A stretch of DNA of 64,000 bases from NCBI GenBank assembly GCA_021734025.1, contig JAIPJS010000016.1:22091-86090 (forward strand). Direction: 5' to 3'. Below are positions 45,277 to 55,504 of this stretch, piece by piece. The notes beneath the pieces were generated by a model. The model made no database searches. It was not told the origin of the DNA and saw only the letters and a program-made list of their open reading frames with translations. Every line of letters starts with the position of its first letter. Positions within the stretch are counted from its first letter, which is position 1. The position numbers and the translations under genes are program-made. Origin of the DNA: Candidatus Neomarinimicrobiota bacterium (GTDB lineage: Bacteria; Fidelibacterota; JAANXI01).

Positions 45277-47676
45277 CTATACCAATTCCGCTATCGTTAC
45301 TCCGGCGCCGCCTTCCTCGATCTCCCCCAGGCGATGGCTCTTCACCTGGCGTTGCTGGGAGAGGAATTCGTCCACCAGGTTTTGCAGTGCCCCGGTGCCT
45401 TTGCCATGGATGATTTCCAACTGATTCAGATTGTTTACGAGTGCGTGGTTATAGAACTGCTCCAGCGTGGACCGGGCCTCGTCCACTCGCTGGCCGCGGA
45501 TGTCGATCCGGTTGGTCATGCTTTTTTCTTCCGAGAGGGTTACCCGTGAGGTGGATCCGGAATTTCTCTTTGACTGTTTCGACTCCTGCTGTTCCGCCTG
45601 AGATTCGCTCGGCTCCCGAAGGAATGCTGCCGGGAGTTCCATCTTTTTGCCGTCAACGTCCACCTGAATGCGCTGGTTTCCACTCGGTTCATCCAGAACA
45701 GTCCCCATACGATCAAACTGCTGAACGTAAACCAGATCCCCCTCGTGCAGCGATTCCACGTCCACCGGGTTACCGTTATCCTGCGGCTCCTCGGTAACTT
45801 CTTCGGTGGTTTCGGCGATCTTTTCCTTCTGCTTCGAAACCATCTGCTTGGCCTCTTTGATGGACTCCGTGGAAGCATCAGATTCTTTAATTTTCCGAAT
45901 AGCTTCCTCGATTTTCCGGGAGCTCTCATCCAGGATCTTCTGGGCGTCTTCGGCCGCAATTTTCTTGGCCTTCTTCACCTCCTGCCGGATCTTTTCAACC
46001 TTGGTCTCATACTCGTGCTTCAGATTCTCGTATTTCGTTTTGGTCGAGGCGACTTCCGACTGTTCCTTTTCCAGCGATTCGGACTGCTGTTCCAACTGGA
46101 CAATAAGATCTTCCAGAGCCTCCTTGGAGGAATCCAGATAATGCCGCGCCTGGTCAATGACGTCCGGCTGCATACCCACCCGTCCTGCAATCTCCAGAGC
46201 ATAGCTACTCCCGGGACGCCCCAGGTGCAACACATACGTTGGCGAGAGATCTTCCTGGTTGAACTGCATGGCACCGTTGATCAGTCCCTCGGTATTGTGC
46301 GCGAACGCCTTCAGCGCCCCATGGTGCGTAGTGGCAATGCCGAGGACGTTTTTCTCTAACAGCCGCTCCAGTATCGCCCGCGCCAGGGCAGCCCCTTCGG
46401 TAGGATCTGTACCGGTGCCCAATTCATCCAGCAAAACGAGGCTCCGCTCGGTGGCATGCTCCAGGATATCGGAAATGCGTTCAATATGCGATGAAAATGT
46501 CGAAAGATCGTTTTCCAGAGATTGGCGATCGCCGATGTCCACGAAGATGGCATCGACTAATGGGACAACGGAGCCCTCTTCGGCCGGGATATGCAGACCG
46601 GTCATGCCCATAAGCGTCAAAAGCCCGACTGTCTTAAGCGTCACCGTCTTTCCACCGGCATTGGGCCCGGTGATGAGCACAACATTCGCCTCATCGCCAA
46701 ACGCGATAGAGTTTGGGACCACCTCTTTCTCGCTATTGATCAGTAGCGGATTTCTCACCTGGTTCAGATCCACCTGATGAGACTCCGAGATAATCGGTGG
46801 AACCGCATCAATTTCCAGGGAATATTCAGCCATGGCATGTAGCAGATCCATCCGTAGGACACACTCCTGATTCCTTCGGATATCCTCGGCCACCGCGCCG
46901 ACCTGCGCCGTCAGATTCCGGAGAATTCGCTCAATTTCCTCCTGCTCGTCCATCTGGAGTTCCTTGAGCCGATTATTACCCTCAACAATGGCCATCGGCT
47001 CAATGAAATACGTCTGCCCGCTGGCAGACTGATCATGAACAATCCCCTTAATCTTGTTTTTATACGCCATCTTGACCGGAACTACCAGCCGACCGCCACG
47101 GATAGTCGCCCGGCCCTCCTGAAGCATCCCGGCATCCGAGTACTGCCGCGTCAGCGATTCCATCTGCTCCCGGATAGCGCTCTCCTGCCGCAGAATCTCC
47201 CGGCGAATTTTCCGGAGTGTGTTGCTGGCAGAGTCCGGGATATCACCATTCGGCTCAATTTTTTCCTCGATATTTTCTTCCAACGATTTATGCGCGGTGA
47301 TCGGCTGAACGATGCGCTTCAGCGCCGGATACTGATGCTTCCGCTCCTGTAGATATGACTGACAATTCCGGCTGACAGACAGAATTTTGGCGATCTCCAA
47401 CAGCGCCTCCGGCTTCAGGAAGGCATTCTCGATCGCAGCATGCTGCAAATGATCGGCGGCATCCGAAATACGCTGGATCGGGAACGGATCGTCGAACTCC
47501 AGCAGATCGGCGAAGTCGGTTACCGCGTCCTGCCGCTCCGATATAGCATCTATGGAAGAAAGAGGGGTCAGTGTTTCCGCCTGAGTGGTGGCGGTCTCCG
47601 AGAGACAATGCTGCGCGATAAACTTTTTAATCCGGGAATATCCCAGGTCGTCAAATGCGTACTGCTGCCAATCCAT
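45277..47676 (-). CDS. mutS2: MutS2-family endonuclease / ribosome-collision ATPase
   Basis: The 799-residue protein has the MutS core and ATPase with Walker A TGPNAGGKTVTLKT and SLVLLDELGTGTDPTEGAAL, a long coiled coil (about 520-640, EEAIRKIKESDASTESIKEA), a KOW-like segment, and a C-terminal Smr nuclease domain with DIRGQRVDEA and EIIHGKGTGAL. MutS2 proteins suppress recombination and, in some species, split collided ribosomes. The start codon follows the cvpA stop directly, so cvpA and mutS2 form one transcript. Confidence 0.96.
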   Translation of the reverse strand: MDWQQYAFDDLGYSRIKKFIAQHCLSETATTQAETLTPLSSIDAISERQDAVTDFADLLEFDDPFPIQRISDAADHLQHAAIENAFLKPEALLEIAKILSVSRNCQSYLQERKHQYPALKRIVQPITAHKSLEENIEEKIEPNGDIPDSASNTLRKIRREILRQESAIREQMESLTRQYSDAGMLQEGRATIRGGRLVVPVKMAYKNKIKGIVHDQSASGQTYFIEPMAIVEGNNRLKELQMDEQEEIERILRNLTAQVGAVAEDIRRNQECVLRMDLLHAMAEYSLEIDAVPPIISESHQVDLNQVRNPLLINSEKEVVPNSIAFGDEANVVLITGPNAGGKTVTLKTVGLLTLMGMTGLHIPAEEGSVVPLVDAIFVDIGDRQSLENDLSTFSSHIERISDILEHATERSLVLLDELGTGTDPTEGAALARAILERLLEKNVLGIATTHHGALKAFAHNTEGLINGAMQFNQEDLSPTYVLHLGRPGSSYALEIAGRVGMQPDVIDQARHYLDSSKEALEDLIVQLEQQSESLEKEQSEVASTKTKYENLKHEYETKVEKIRQEVKKAKKIAAEDAQKILDESSRKIEEAIRKIKESDASTESIKEAKQMVSKQKEKIAETTEEVTEEPQDNGNPVDVESLHEGDLVYVQQFDRMGTVLDEPSGNQRIQVDVDGKKMELPAAFLREPSESQAEQQESKQSKRNSGSTSRVTLSEEKSMTNRIDIRGQRVDEARSTLEQFYNHALVNNLNQLEIIHGKGTGALQNLVDEFLSQQRQVKSHRLGEIEEGGAGVTIAELV

Positions 47677-48483
47677 CTATGGAATCCCCGGTAATTCGTC
47701 TCCCGATTCGGATTTATATTTTTCGAGCAACTGTTCGAGTTTTTCCTTCTGCTCCTGGGAGAACCGATCCGTGCTACCAGGTTCGCCCTCAGAAATATCG
47801 ATGTCGTTTTCTTTCAAAAGCTTCTTCACTTCGTCACTAAGGCCGCCGGCCTTAAATTCCTTTAGGACCTGGGGATCGAATTTCCCCCCCAGCTCATCCT
47901 CCAGTTGCTTGATGATATCCTCATTCCCAAACTGACCGACGGGACCCATCGACTTTCCGGCGGGGATAAATTCCTGAAGCTTCTCCGCAAAGGAATTGGA
48001 GCCGGGGATCACCCTAAATACGGCGTCGTACACTTTAGGCGCGAAACCCTTGAGATACGGATATGATTTTGACTTGGCCTCAATATCATTGGTGAATTTA
48101 TCCATCGGTAAAATTGTAATGGCCCAAAGAACCCCGCTGAGGATCACGGCCCCCTTAAGTGCGCCGAACAGCGCACCACCGGATCTGTCGAGCCAGTTCA
48201 TCATAGCGAACTGCATAATCCCCTTAATGATGATAGCCGCAACACGGACAATAATGAGCGTTACAAAGAAGATGAGCACATAACTCATGACAGCCAGCGT
48301 ACTTTGATCCGCCTCCAGGCGTGCGCCCAGAACAGCCGTACCCGCGTCCCCGAACTGTATGGCCGCCAGGATAGCTGCGACGATCCCAACAAGTTTAAAT
48401 AACTCGGTGACCAGTCCTCTTCGAAACCCCATAAAGCCAAGGAAGCCGAGGACGGCCAGGGTTATAATGTCGAAGTAGTGCAT
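47677..48483 (-). CDS. cvpA: CvpA-family membrane protein
   Basis: The 268-residue protein has four membrane segments in the first 150 residues (FDIITLAVLGFLGFMGFRRG is the family start), then a long charged cytoplasmic tail (DELGGKFDPQVLKEFKAGGL, EQKEKLEQLLEKYKSESGDE). CvpA proteins are needed for colicin V production in E. coli and for envelope or bile-salt tolerance; the mechanism is unknown. The tail is longer than in E. coli CvpA. It is next to mutS2, a common pairing. Confidence 0.9.
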   Translation of the reverse strand: MHYFDIITLAVLGFLGFMGFRRGLVTELFKLVGIVAAILAAIQFGDAGTAVLGARLEADQSTLAVMSYVLIFFVTLIIVRVAAIIIKGIMQFAMMNWLDRSGGALFGALKGAVILSGVLWAITILPMDKFTNDIEAKSKSYPYLKGFAPKVYDAVFRVIPGSNSFAEKLQEFIPAGKSMGPVGQFGNEDIIKQLEDELGGKFDPQVLKEFKAGGLSDEVKKLLKENDIDISEGEPGSTDRFSQEQKEKLEQLLEKYKSESGDELPGIP

Positions 48484-48552
48484 GTATTCGGCCTTCTCTA
48501 TTTAGAAACAGATGAACGACCAAGCATCTGTTTGATCACTCGGATATCGATG

Positions 48553-48580
48553 GCAGAGACGTGCCATGGCACGTCTCTAC
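48553..48580. repeat. Dispersed palindromic repeat, GTAGAGAC family, copy 3
   Basis: A 28-base palindrome with one mismatch, arms GCAGAGAC / GTCTCTAC and centre GTGCCATGGCAC. It lies between the yqeY-like gene and cvpA, within a likely operon. Confidence 0.75.
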
Positions 48581-48601
48581 AGCAGAATCGTTCATATTTT
48601 C

Positions 48602-49045
48602 TCAGGACAACTTCTCTTTTACGATCTGCTGTACCAGACTACCGTCAGCCTGTCCTCTGACCTTTGGCATAATTGCGCCCATAACCCGGCCCATGTCCTG
48701 CATGGTACTGGCGCCGGTCTCTTCAAGGATTTCGTCCACCAGCTCCCGGATGTCATCTTCACTCAACTGCTCAGGTAGGTACGTCTCGATAATCTCCAGT
48801 TCAGCCTGTTCCTGATCGGCCAACTCGGTGCGTCCACCCTCCTGATATGATTCGATTGCTTCACGACGACGCTTCGCCGCTGACGACAACACCTTGATCT
48901 GCTCCTCTTCGGAAAGATCATCGTTCTTCTCGATCTCCTTTTCGCGGAGCATGGACTTCAGGCTGCGAATGGTCTCCAGACGCACCTTATCCTTGGATTT
49001 CATCGCAGATTTCAGATCATCATTCAGTTTATCAATTAAGGACAT
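48602..49045 (-). CDS. yqeY: GatB/YqeY-domain protein
   Basis: The 147-residue protein is a full-length YqeY: DDLKSAMKSKDKVRLETIRS, LRSLKSMLREKEIEKNDD-type helices, YQEGGRTELADQEQAELEII, ETYLPEQLSEDDIRELV and GRVMGAIMPKVRGQADGSLV. The domain is shared with GatB and helps recognise tRNA in amidotransferases; the stand-alone protein has no firm function. It often lies by rpsU and dnaG; here it heads a unit with cvpA, mutS2 and dnaG. Confidence 0.93.
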   Translation of the reverse strand: MSLIDKLNDDLKSAMKSKDKVRLETIRSLKSMLREKEIEKNDDLSEEEQIKVLSSAAKRRREAIESYQEGGRTELADQEQAELEIIETYLPEQLSEDDIRELVDEILEETGASTMQDMGRVMGAIMPKVRGQADGSLVQQIVKEKLS

Positions 49046-49435
49046 AACCCGTCACCCTTCCCGGATTAATTTAGGTTTCATGAATTCGACAGATTATGCA
49101 ATATAATACAGCTGAAGAAGGTGGGCAAGATAACAGTACAGCAGTGTTAGCGTGTTAAGGTGTTCAGGTGTTCGAGTAACGGCGTGTTATTGTGTTACCG
49201 TGTTATTGTGTTATAGTTTGTCGTTCTTTTAATCTTACTCTAGTTTGCTCAACCGGAGAAAGGGGAAGGGAGAAGGGACAAAGGGAAAAAACTGTTCGTA
49301 GTTAGTGGTGCGTTGTTATTGCGATTTTCGGTCTTCTTTCTACTTTTTCCATTCTCCAGCATTTTTCCCGCTTAAACCCACTTCGCGGTCTTTAAGCGGG
49401 CAACCTTATACACTTATACCCCTATACCTTATTTC
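49046..49435. other. Low-complexity mosaic spacer
   Basis: The gap contains repeated GTGTTA-type units (GTGTTAGCGTGTTAAGGTGT onwards, about 49143-49220), a purine stretch (GAGAAAGGGGAAGGGAGAAG at about 49256) and pyrimidine-rich TTATACACTTATACCCCTAT near 49408. The same modules recur at 56.9-58.3, 59.5-59.9 and 61.0-61.5 kb. No gene. Confidence 0.6.
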
Positions 49436-50719
49436 CTAAATCACCGCGCCGTCCGGGATCACGGAGTTCTTCGGCACCACCACGATGCCGTCTCGGATAG
49501 AGTAATTATCCTCGTCATGATCTTCGCCGTAGTCCTGGCCACCGATATCCACATTTTTCCCGATGCGGGCGTTTTTATCGATGATGGCATTTCGGATCTT
49601 GCTGCCGGGTCCGATTCCCACAGGGATAATGCCGTTCTGCTTGTCTTCTTCGCGCTCCTCATCGGTCTGGTAAAAATCCGCCCCCATTAACAGCGCACTC
49701 TCGATCTCCACATCTTCGCCGATCCGGCTTCGCAACCCTATGATGGAATTCCGGACACTGTTTGCCTGAACGTATCCTCCGTCGGCGATAAAGGAACTGT
49801 CGACATGGGTATTTTCGAATCGTGTCCCTGGCAGGAACCGTGCATGGGTGTAGATCGGGTTTTTCCCTTCGGAGAAGGCAAACGGCGGTTTGATATTCGT
49901 CAGTGCCAGATTCGCATTATAGAACGCCCGAATCGTCCCGATGTCCGCCCAGTAATCGTCGAAGAAGTAGGCTTTGACCTTCCGGGTTTTCAGTAACCTG
50001 GGAATAATATCGTGACCGAAATCTGTGGCATCGCCATCTTCTTTAAAGGCCTTTTCCATTACCTCGGGCTTGAATACATAGATTCCCATGGATCCCAGGA
50101 ACCGTTTGGATTTATCGCCGGCATCCCCCTGGAACTCCTCCGGAATTTCCGAGGCCATGGGCTCCAGTTCCTCCCTGGTCTTCGGTTTCTCATAGAATTC
50201 GGTGATGCTGCGATCGCCATCCACCTTGAGAATACCGAACGCTTTGGCTTCCTCTGCTGTCACAGGTTTCACCGCGATGGTAATGTCCGCATCCATCTCC
50301 CGGTGTGCTTTGACGAACTTGCTGTAATCCATCCGATACAGGTGATCACCTGCCAGAATCAGATAATCGTTGTAGGGATAATTATGAAAGTGCACCAGAT
50401 TCTGCCTGACCGCATCGGCGGTACCCTGATACCAGTGCTCGCTCTCGATAGTCTGCTCGGCCGCGAGGATTTCAATAAATCCTTTGGAGAACGCATCAAA
50501 ATGATACGTCTGCGTGATGTGTCTGTGCAGCGATGCTGAGCTGTATTGCGTCAACAAAAACATCTGCTTGATGCCGCTATTGATGCAATTGCTGATCGGA
50601 ATATCAATGAGGCGATATTTCCCGGCGATGGGGACTGCCGGTTTCGCGCGGTACCTCGTCAACGGGTCCAATCGGGTTCCTCGTCCTCCACCCAAAATGA
50701 TCGCTGCCACATCTTTCAT
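49436..50719 (-). CDS. glgC: Glucose-1-phosphate adenylyltransferase
   Basis: The 427-residue protein makes ADP-glucose for glycogen synthesis. The nucleotidyltransferase start GGGRGTRLDPLTRYRAKPAV, YQGTADAVRQNL, LAGDHLYRMDY and FLGSMGIYVF are intact, and the C-terminal left-handed beta-helix (NSIIGLRSRIGEDVEIESAL, ...NAIIDKNARIGKNV) is the regulatory domain. Length is standard. Other glycogen genes are not in the window. The next upstream gene on the same strand encodes a PAP2-like membrane protein 15 bases away. Confidence 0.96.
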   Translation of the reverse strand: MKDVAAIILGGGRGTRLDPLTRYRAKPAVPIAGKYRLIDIPISNCINSGIKQMFLLTQYSSASLHRHITQTYHFDAFSKGFIEILAAEQTIESEHWYQGTADAVRQNLVHFHNYPYNDYLILAGDHLYRMDYSKFVKAHREMDADITIAVKPVTAEEAKAFGILKVDGDRSITEFYEKPKTREELEPMASEIPEEFQGDAGDKSKRFLGSMGIYVFKPEVMEKAFKEDGDATDFGHDIIPRLLKTRKVKAYFFDDYWADIGTIRAFYNANLALTNIKPPFAFSEGKNPIYTHARFLPGTRFENTHVDSSFIADGGYVQANSVRNSIIGLRSRIGEDVEIESALLMGADFYQTDEEREEDKQNGIIPVGIGPGSKIRNAIIDKNARIGKNVDIGGQDYGEDHDEDNYSIRDGIVVVPKNSVIPDGAVI

Positions 50720-50734
50720 AGTATCTCTCTCCCC

Positions 50735-51355
50735 TTAGAGCCAGAGTTTTAATTCAATCCAGGTTAATACGAATGCCAGAACGATCCCCATCACCGCCTG
50801 ACTGACGCTGTGCGCCTTCAACTTCACCCGGGAATACACCATCGCCGGGAGTACCAGAGTTGCCAGCCACCAGAGACCACCATACAGATAAAGGAACGGT
50901 ACGATAGTTCCACCAACGGACATCCCGTGGATGCTGATCTTCCACCAGTGACTGATAAACGTCGCAATAGCCGTGTTGACTGCATAGATGGCCATCAGCG
51001 CCCAGACTATACGCGGAGCGCCGATCGCCAGCAGGACTACCGACGCAACGACATATCCGACGGTTCCAACCATAAACGGTTTCCTGCGCATCCCCCGTTC
51101 CGGCACGTCCACGCTTACCGTCTCGCCGCGCCTTTTCATAAAAAACACATACAGCCCGATGACCACGTTAGTCGCCAGAAACGTGATAAACCAGACCAGC
51201 ATCCCAAATGCAATTCTGTCGGTATACGCCAGGGAAAAATAGAGAAACGCCGCCGGCCCGACTAAAAAGGGATGAAACAGGTTGGAAATCAACCTGGGCA
51301 TGCCCAAGTTCTTTTCACCGGATGTTTGCTCTGCCACCAGTTCACCGACTTCCAC
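50735..51355 (-). CDS. PAP2-like membrane protein with incomplete catalytic motifs
   Basis: The 206-residue protein has five to six membrane segments and resembles PAP2 superfamily proteins in WKISIHGMSVGG (normally SGH) and SRVKLKAHSVSQAVMGIVLA (normally SR-x5-H-x3-D; here H is kept and D is Q). The first motif, KxxxxxxRP, is only loosely matched by ERGMRRKPF. Phosphatase activity is therefore doubtful. It is probably co-transcribed with glgC. An alternative start at the internal Met (MPRLISNLF) is possible. Confidence 0.7.
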   Translation of the reverse strand: MEVGELVAEQTSGEKNLGMPRLISNLFHPFLVGPAAFLYFSLAYTDRIAFGMLVWFITFLATNVVIGLYVFFMKRRGETVSVDVPERGMRRKPFMVGTVGYVVASVVLLAIGAPRIVWALMAIYAVNTAIATFISHWWKISIHGMSVGGTIVPFLYLYGGLWWLATLVLPAMVYSRVKLKAHSVSQAVMGIVLAFVLTWIELKLWL

Positions 51356-51674
51356 GCATCGCTCCCATGTCTGTAATCATTGGTGTTTTCGCTTCACTTG
51401 TACGTAAAACAATAGGGACTATTTCAGTGGATTTCAATAGAAAAGGAATTGGTGCGATGAGCTGATCACAACGTCTCGCAAGTTTTCGGTCATTAATTGG
51501 CCTTTTTACTTGAAGCGGCCAAGTTTTACGTACTGTGTATTGCGTATTACATAACATTATTTTTGTAGAGACGTTGCAAGGAGGGGGTGTGAGAATACGG
51601 TGACAAGGAATTTTCCCTTCCGGAACCCCGGGGATCCAAACACCTTATTAATCATTGATAACATTGCAGTTATA

Positions 51675-51729
51675 GCCCCTTTCAGGGTCTCGACCCCTGT
51701 CCCACAGGGATCTCTTTGAGGAAAGGGTC
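51675..51729. repeat. 55-base palindromic repeat, copy 2 (inverted)
   Basis: This is the reverse complement of the element at 22119-22173 with about five differences, mainly in the GGGTCTCGACCCC segment. Its ends are CCCTTTCAGGG and GAGGAAAGGGTC. Both copies lie between genes, 29.5 kb apart. Confidence 0.75.
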
Positions 51730-51777
51730 GCTCTAAAATCTATATTACAGCACAGTCTACTATCGACAAAACCGGCT

Positions 51778-51816
51778 AAAAAAAAAGATGCCATCTCTCA
51801 ATAAGATGGCATCTTT
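51778..51816 (-). terminator. Rho-independent terminator of nrdJ
   Basis: On the minus strand, AAAGATGCCATCT pairs with AGATGGCATCTTT over 13 bases with a seven-base loop and is followed by a run of T (A-run 51778-51786 on the plus strand). It lies about 70 bases beyond the nrdJ stop. Confidence 0.85.
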
Positions 51817-51832
51817 CAAGCAGGTGAACCAT

Positions 51833-51856
51833 GTAGGGACGCGATTCATCGCGTCC
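51833..51856. repeat. Short hairpin repeat related to the GTAGAGAC family
   Basis: GTAGGGACGCGATTCATCGC followed by GTCC forms a nine-base hairpin (GGACGCGAT / ATCGCGTCC) and keeps a variant GTAGGGAC arm. It sits between the nrdJ stop codon and its terminator. Confidence 0.5.
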
Positions 51857-51886
51857 GTTCATTAGTTTAGGTAATCACGTAGGTAA

Positions 51887-54800
51887 TCACGAGCATCCCG
51901 TAGTGGTTCCACAAGTAATACACTTCAGGCAGGTGCCGTTGCGAACCATGGTCATGCTGCCGCATTCGTCGCAAATGTCGCCGGTGTAGCCCTGCATCTT
52001 GGCGGCCTGCACCTTCCGGGCCTGGGTTTGATCCTTCGGCTCGTCCGAATACGCCTTGTGTGTCTCTTCAACAGTTTCCAATACCGGCTCCGGTTCGTCA
52101 CTGTCACTTCCCGGAGCCGCCGAAGGGTCCTTTGTATCTTCGCTTCCTTCATTCTGTGCCGGCGTCTTCTTTGCCGAATCTGAGATCAGGTCTTCCGGGT
52201 TGACACTGGCCAGTTCTGTACGTCCCAGATATTCCACGGCCAGCTCTCGGAAAATGTAATCGATGACCGAGGTGGACATCTTTATCCGATCGTTCCCCTG
52301 AACGATCCCGTTGGGTTCGAACCGGGTGAACACGAACGCATCCACAAACTCTTCCAGCGGTACGCCATGCTGCAATCCCAGTGAGATGGAGATGGCAAAG
52401 CAGTTCATCAGGCTCCGATACGCCGCGCCCTCCCGGTGCATATCCAGGAAGATCTCGCCCAGTTGACCGTTCTCGTATTCCCCGGTCCGGAGGTAGACGT
52501 TCTGTCCGCCGATGGTCGCCTTTTGGGTGTAGCCTTTCCGCCGCTGTGGCAGACGCTTCCGCTTGGCGATATATTTGGTGACGACTTTCTCCGCCACCTG
52601 TGCAACGTCTGCGCCGCGCTCCTCTTCTTCCACCTCTTCCAGGAATTCGACCAGATCGTCGTTGGTCGAGTTCAGCGGCTGGCTCAGTTTGGACCCGTCA
52701 CGATACAACGCATTAGCCTTGAGACCGAGTTTCCAGGAGAGCATGTACGCATCCTTGATATCGTCCACCGTGGCAGACGCCGGGAAGTTGATGGTCTTGC
52801 TGATGGCGCCGCTGATGAACGGCTGGGCCGCGGCCATAATCCGGATATGTCCCTCCGGCGCAATGGAGCGTGTGCCCTTTCGACCGCACTTGTTGGCGCA
52901 GTCGAAGATGGCGTAGTGTTCCTTTTTCAGGTACGGCGCGCCTTCGATAGTCATGGTGCCGCTGACGTAATCGTTGGCCTCTTCAATCTGTTTATCGGAG
53001 AAGCCGAGCGCTTTCAGCATGTTAAAATCCGGGTCGCTGATCTGCGCATCCGAGAGTCCCAGGTTTTCTTTGCAAAAATCCTGTCCGATGGTGTGCGGAT
53101 TCAGTACAAATCCGATGTCGAAGCTCTGCGGCAACTCCTGCTCCACCATGTCCAGCTTCTCATCGGTGAATCCGAGTGCCTTCAGCGACTCCCGGTTGAT
53201 GTGCGGACAACCTTCCAGCGAACCAGTGCCCTTGGCGTAGGTAATGATATCGTCGATCTCATCGTTGGAATATCCCAGTCGCCTGAGCGCCGCCGGAATG
53301 GCCTGGTTGATGATCTTGAAGTATCCGCCGCCGGCCAGCTTCTTGAACTTGACAATGGCAAAGTCCGGCTCGATACCCGTGGTGTCGCAGTCCATCACCA
53401 GTCCGATGGTCCCGGTCGGCGCGATGACCGTCACCTGGGCGTTCCGGTAGCCGTGCTCTTCGCCGAGTTCTAGCGCCTTGTCCGAGGCTTCTTTGGCAGC
53501 AGCCAGCAGATCATCGGGACAGTAGTCGGCATCAATGCCCATCGGTGTAACTGAGAGATCTTCGTACTCCTCTTCCGGCGCGTTGTAGGCTGCCCGACGG
53601 TGATTCCGGATGACCCGGAGCATGTGTTCTTTGTTCTCTTCATAGCGCGGGAACGGCCCAAGTTCCTCGGCCATCTTTGCGGAGGCGCCGTAGGCCGTCA
53701 TATGCATGATGGACGTGAGTGCTCCGGTAATGGACCTGGCTTCTTTGGAATCGTACGGGACGCCCATGACCATCAGCAGTGCGCCGATATTCGCATACCC
53801 GAGACCGAGCGTGCGGTATTTGTACGAGAGTTCGGCGATGCGCTTGCTCGGGAACTGTGCCATCAGTACGCTGATTTCCAGCACGACCGTCCAGATTTCC
53901 GCCGCATGGATGTAGTCATCGATGAGGAAACCCTTTTCCTCGTCGTAATACTTCATCAGATTCAGCGACGCCAGGTTACACGCCGTGTCGTCCAGAAACA
54001 TATACTCGGAGCACGGATTGGAAGCGTTGATGGGCCCATCAGCGGGACAGGTGTGCCAGTCGTTGATTGTCGTGTGATACTGCATGCCCGGATCGGCGCA
54101 GGACCATGCGGCATATGAAATATCGTCCCAAAGATCCCGGGCTCGGATGGTTTTCATAGGTTCAGGATCACGTCCTTCTTCCCGGGCATCCCGTTTTTCC
54201 ACCCGGCCGTAGAGATTCCAATCCTCATCGTTTTCCACCGCTTCCATGAAGCTGGCATCAGCACGGACCGAGTTGTTGGAGTTCTGTCCGGAGACAGTGA
54301 AGTACGCATCCGAGTTCCAGTCTGTATTATAGGTGGGGAATTCGATGCCGGTATACCCCTGATCGGCCAGCTGGATAACGCGCTCGATGTATTTCCGCGG
54401 AACGTTTACCCGCTGCGCCTTCAGAATTGCGTCCGCCAGCTGCTGGTTCTTTTTGGGATCGTACGCCGCGGATCTCCGGTGCCCTTTCATTCCGTTGGTC
54501 CCATTGGAAGAGGGGGAATCGTAATCGACAGTTGCCTGGATGATCTCGTTCAGGTGCGTCTCCAGGAGTTTGGATCCGGTCACCAGGGACGCAACTTTCT
54601 GCTCCTCAATGGCTTTCCAGTTGACAAACTCCTCGATATCCGGATGATCCAGATCCAGGGTGACCATTTTTGCGGCCCGCCGGGTGGTCCCGCCGGACTT
54701 GATGGAGCCCGCTGCGCGATCCCCGATCTTCAGAAAACTCATCAGGCCGGAGGATCGTCCGCCGCCGCTCAGAGATTCTCCCTCGCCACGGATGGCGGAG

Positions 54801-55504
54801 AAGTTGGAGCCGGTGCCGGAGCCGTACTTGAACAGGCGGGCTTCCCGCACCCAGAGATCCATGATACCGCCTTCGTTCACCAGATCATCGTCGACGCTTT
54901 GGATAAAACAGGCGTGCGGCTGCGGATGGGAATAGGCATCGTCGGAGCGTTTGACCTCCCCGGATTCCGGATCGGTATAATAGTGTCCCTGCGCGGGCCC
55001 GTTGATACCATAGGCCCAGTGGAGTCCCGTATTAAACCACTGCGGACTGTTGGGCGCCGCCATCTGATGGGCCAGCATATAGGTCAGTTCATCATAGAAA
55101 TTTTTGGCCTCTGCTTCCGAATCAAAATAGTCGTGCTTCCAGCCCCAGTAAGTCCAGCAGCCGGCCAGCCGATGAAAGACCTGGCGGGAATCGGATTCGT
55201 GGGAGAAACGTTCGTCTTGTGGCAGTTTTGCCAGTGCCTCTTCGTCCGGCTCAGAACGCTGGAGCCATTCCGGGACCCCTTCTTCTTTCACCTTCTTCGT
55301 GGCGGCAGGCACGCCGGCTTTTCTGAAGTATTTCTGTGCAATGATATCCGTGGCCACCTGCGACCAATCTTCCGGCACCATCACATTCTCCATTTCGAAG
55401 ACGACTGTCCCGTCCGGATTCTTGATGATGGAATACCGCTCGACGAAATTAATATCGTCAAACGGATCTGTATTTGAGCGCGTAAACTTTCGCGTGATTT
55501 TCAT
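51887..55504 (-). CDS. nrdJ: Adenosylcobalamin-dependent (class II) ribonucleotide reductase
   Basis: The 1205-residue protein reduces ribonucleotides to deoxyribonucleotides using a B12-derived radical. Signatures: [40 protein letters not shown], the catalytic-loop [20 protein letters not shown] (thiyl Cys in NPCSE), and [20 protein letters not shown]. The C-terminal Cys-rich tail has [20 protein letters not shown] and ends in CGTTTGCS, which re-reduces the active site. The length and zinc tail are typical of the large NrdJ type. No NrdAB or NrdDG gene is seen here. Possible NrdR boxes lie upstream; no cobalamin riboswitch was recognised. Confidence 0.96.
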   Translation of the reverse strand: MKITRKFTRSNTDPFDDINFVERYSIIKNPDGTVVFEMENVMVPEDWSQVATDIIAQKYFRKAGVPAATKKVKEEGVPEWLQRSEPDEEALAKLPQDERFSHESDSRQVFHRLAGCWTYWGWKHDYFDSEAEAKNFYDELTYMLAHQMAAPNSPQWFNTGLHWAYGINGPAQGHYYTDPESGEVKRSDDAYSHPQPHACFIQSVDDDLVNEGGIMDLWVREARLFKYGSGTGSNFSAIRGEGESLSGGGRSSGLMSFLKIGDRAAGSIKSGGTTRRAAKMVTLDLDHPDIEEFVNWKAIEEQKVASLVTGSKLLETHLNEIIQATVDYDSPSSNGTNGMKGHRRSAAYDPKKNQQLADAILKAQRVNVPRKYIERVIQLADQGYTGIEFPTYNTDWNSDAYFTVSGQNSNNSVRADASFMEAVENDEDWNLYGRVEKRDAREEGRDPEPMKTIRARDLWDDISYAAWSCADPGMQYHTTINDWHTCPADGPINASNPCSEYMFLDDTACNLASLNLMKYYDEEKGFLIDDYIHAAEIWTVVLEISVLMAQFPSKRIAELSYKYRTLGLGYANIGALLMVMGVPYDSKEARSITGALTSIMHMTAYGASAKMAEELGPFPRYEENKEHMLRVIRNHRRAAYNAPEEEYEDLSVTPMGIDADYCPDDLLAAAKEASDKALELGEEHGYRNAQVTVIAPTGTIGLVMDCDTTGIEPDFAIVKFKKLAGGGYFKIINQAIPAALRRLGYSNDEIDDIITYAKGTGSLEGCPHINRESLKALGFTDEKLDMVEQELPQSFDIGFVLNPHTIGQDFCKENLGLSDAQISDPDFNMLKALGFSDKQIEEANDYVSGTMTIEGAPYLKKEHYAIFDCANKCGRKGTRSIAPEGHIRIMAAAQPFISGAISKTINFPASATVDDIKDAYMLSWKLGLKANALYRDGSKLSQPLNSTNDDLVEFLEEVEEEERGADVAQVAEKVVTKYIAKRKRLPQRRKGYTQKATIGGQNVYLRTGEYENGQLGEIFLDMHREGAAYRSLMNCFAISISLGLQHGVPLEEFVDAFVFTRFEPNGIVQGNDRIKMSTSVIDYIFRELAVEYLGRTELASVNPEDLISDSAKKTPAQNEGSEDTKDPSAAPGSDSDEPEPVLETVEETHKAYSDEPKDQTQARKVQAAKMQGYTGDICDECGSMTMVRNGTCLKCITCGTTTGCS

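Larger units (their letters stand above)
51356..51886. other. Repeat-rich intergenic region between nrdJ and the PAP2-like gene
   Basis: This 531-base gap holds no gene. It contains a GTAGAGACGTTGCAAGGAGG repeat remnant (51565), an ATTGCGTA module near 51538, a second copy of the 55-base repeat (51675), the nrdJ terminator (51778) and a hairpin repeat at 51833. Each is listed separately where clear. Confidence 0.65.

Noticed and set aside
49120..49230. CRISPR-like array in the GTGTTA repeats
   Set aside because: Units are six to nine bases, degenerate and without spacers of even length; no cas genes are present.
52436..53473. 345-codon plus-strand frame opposite nrdJ
   Set aside because: Same reason; no domain and no ribosome site.
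54479..55477. 332-codon plus-strand frame opposite nrdJ
   Set aside because: It is the antisense of a strongly conserved coding region with biased third positions; nrdJ motifs on the minus strand are unambiguous.
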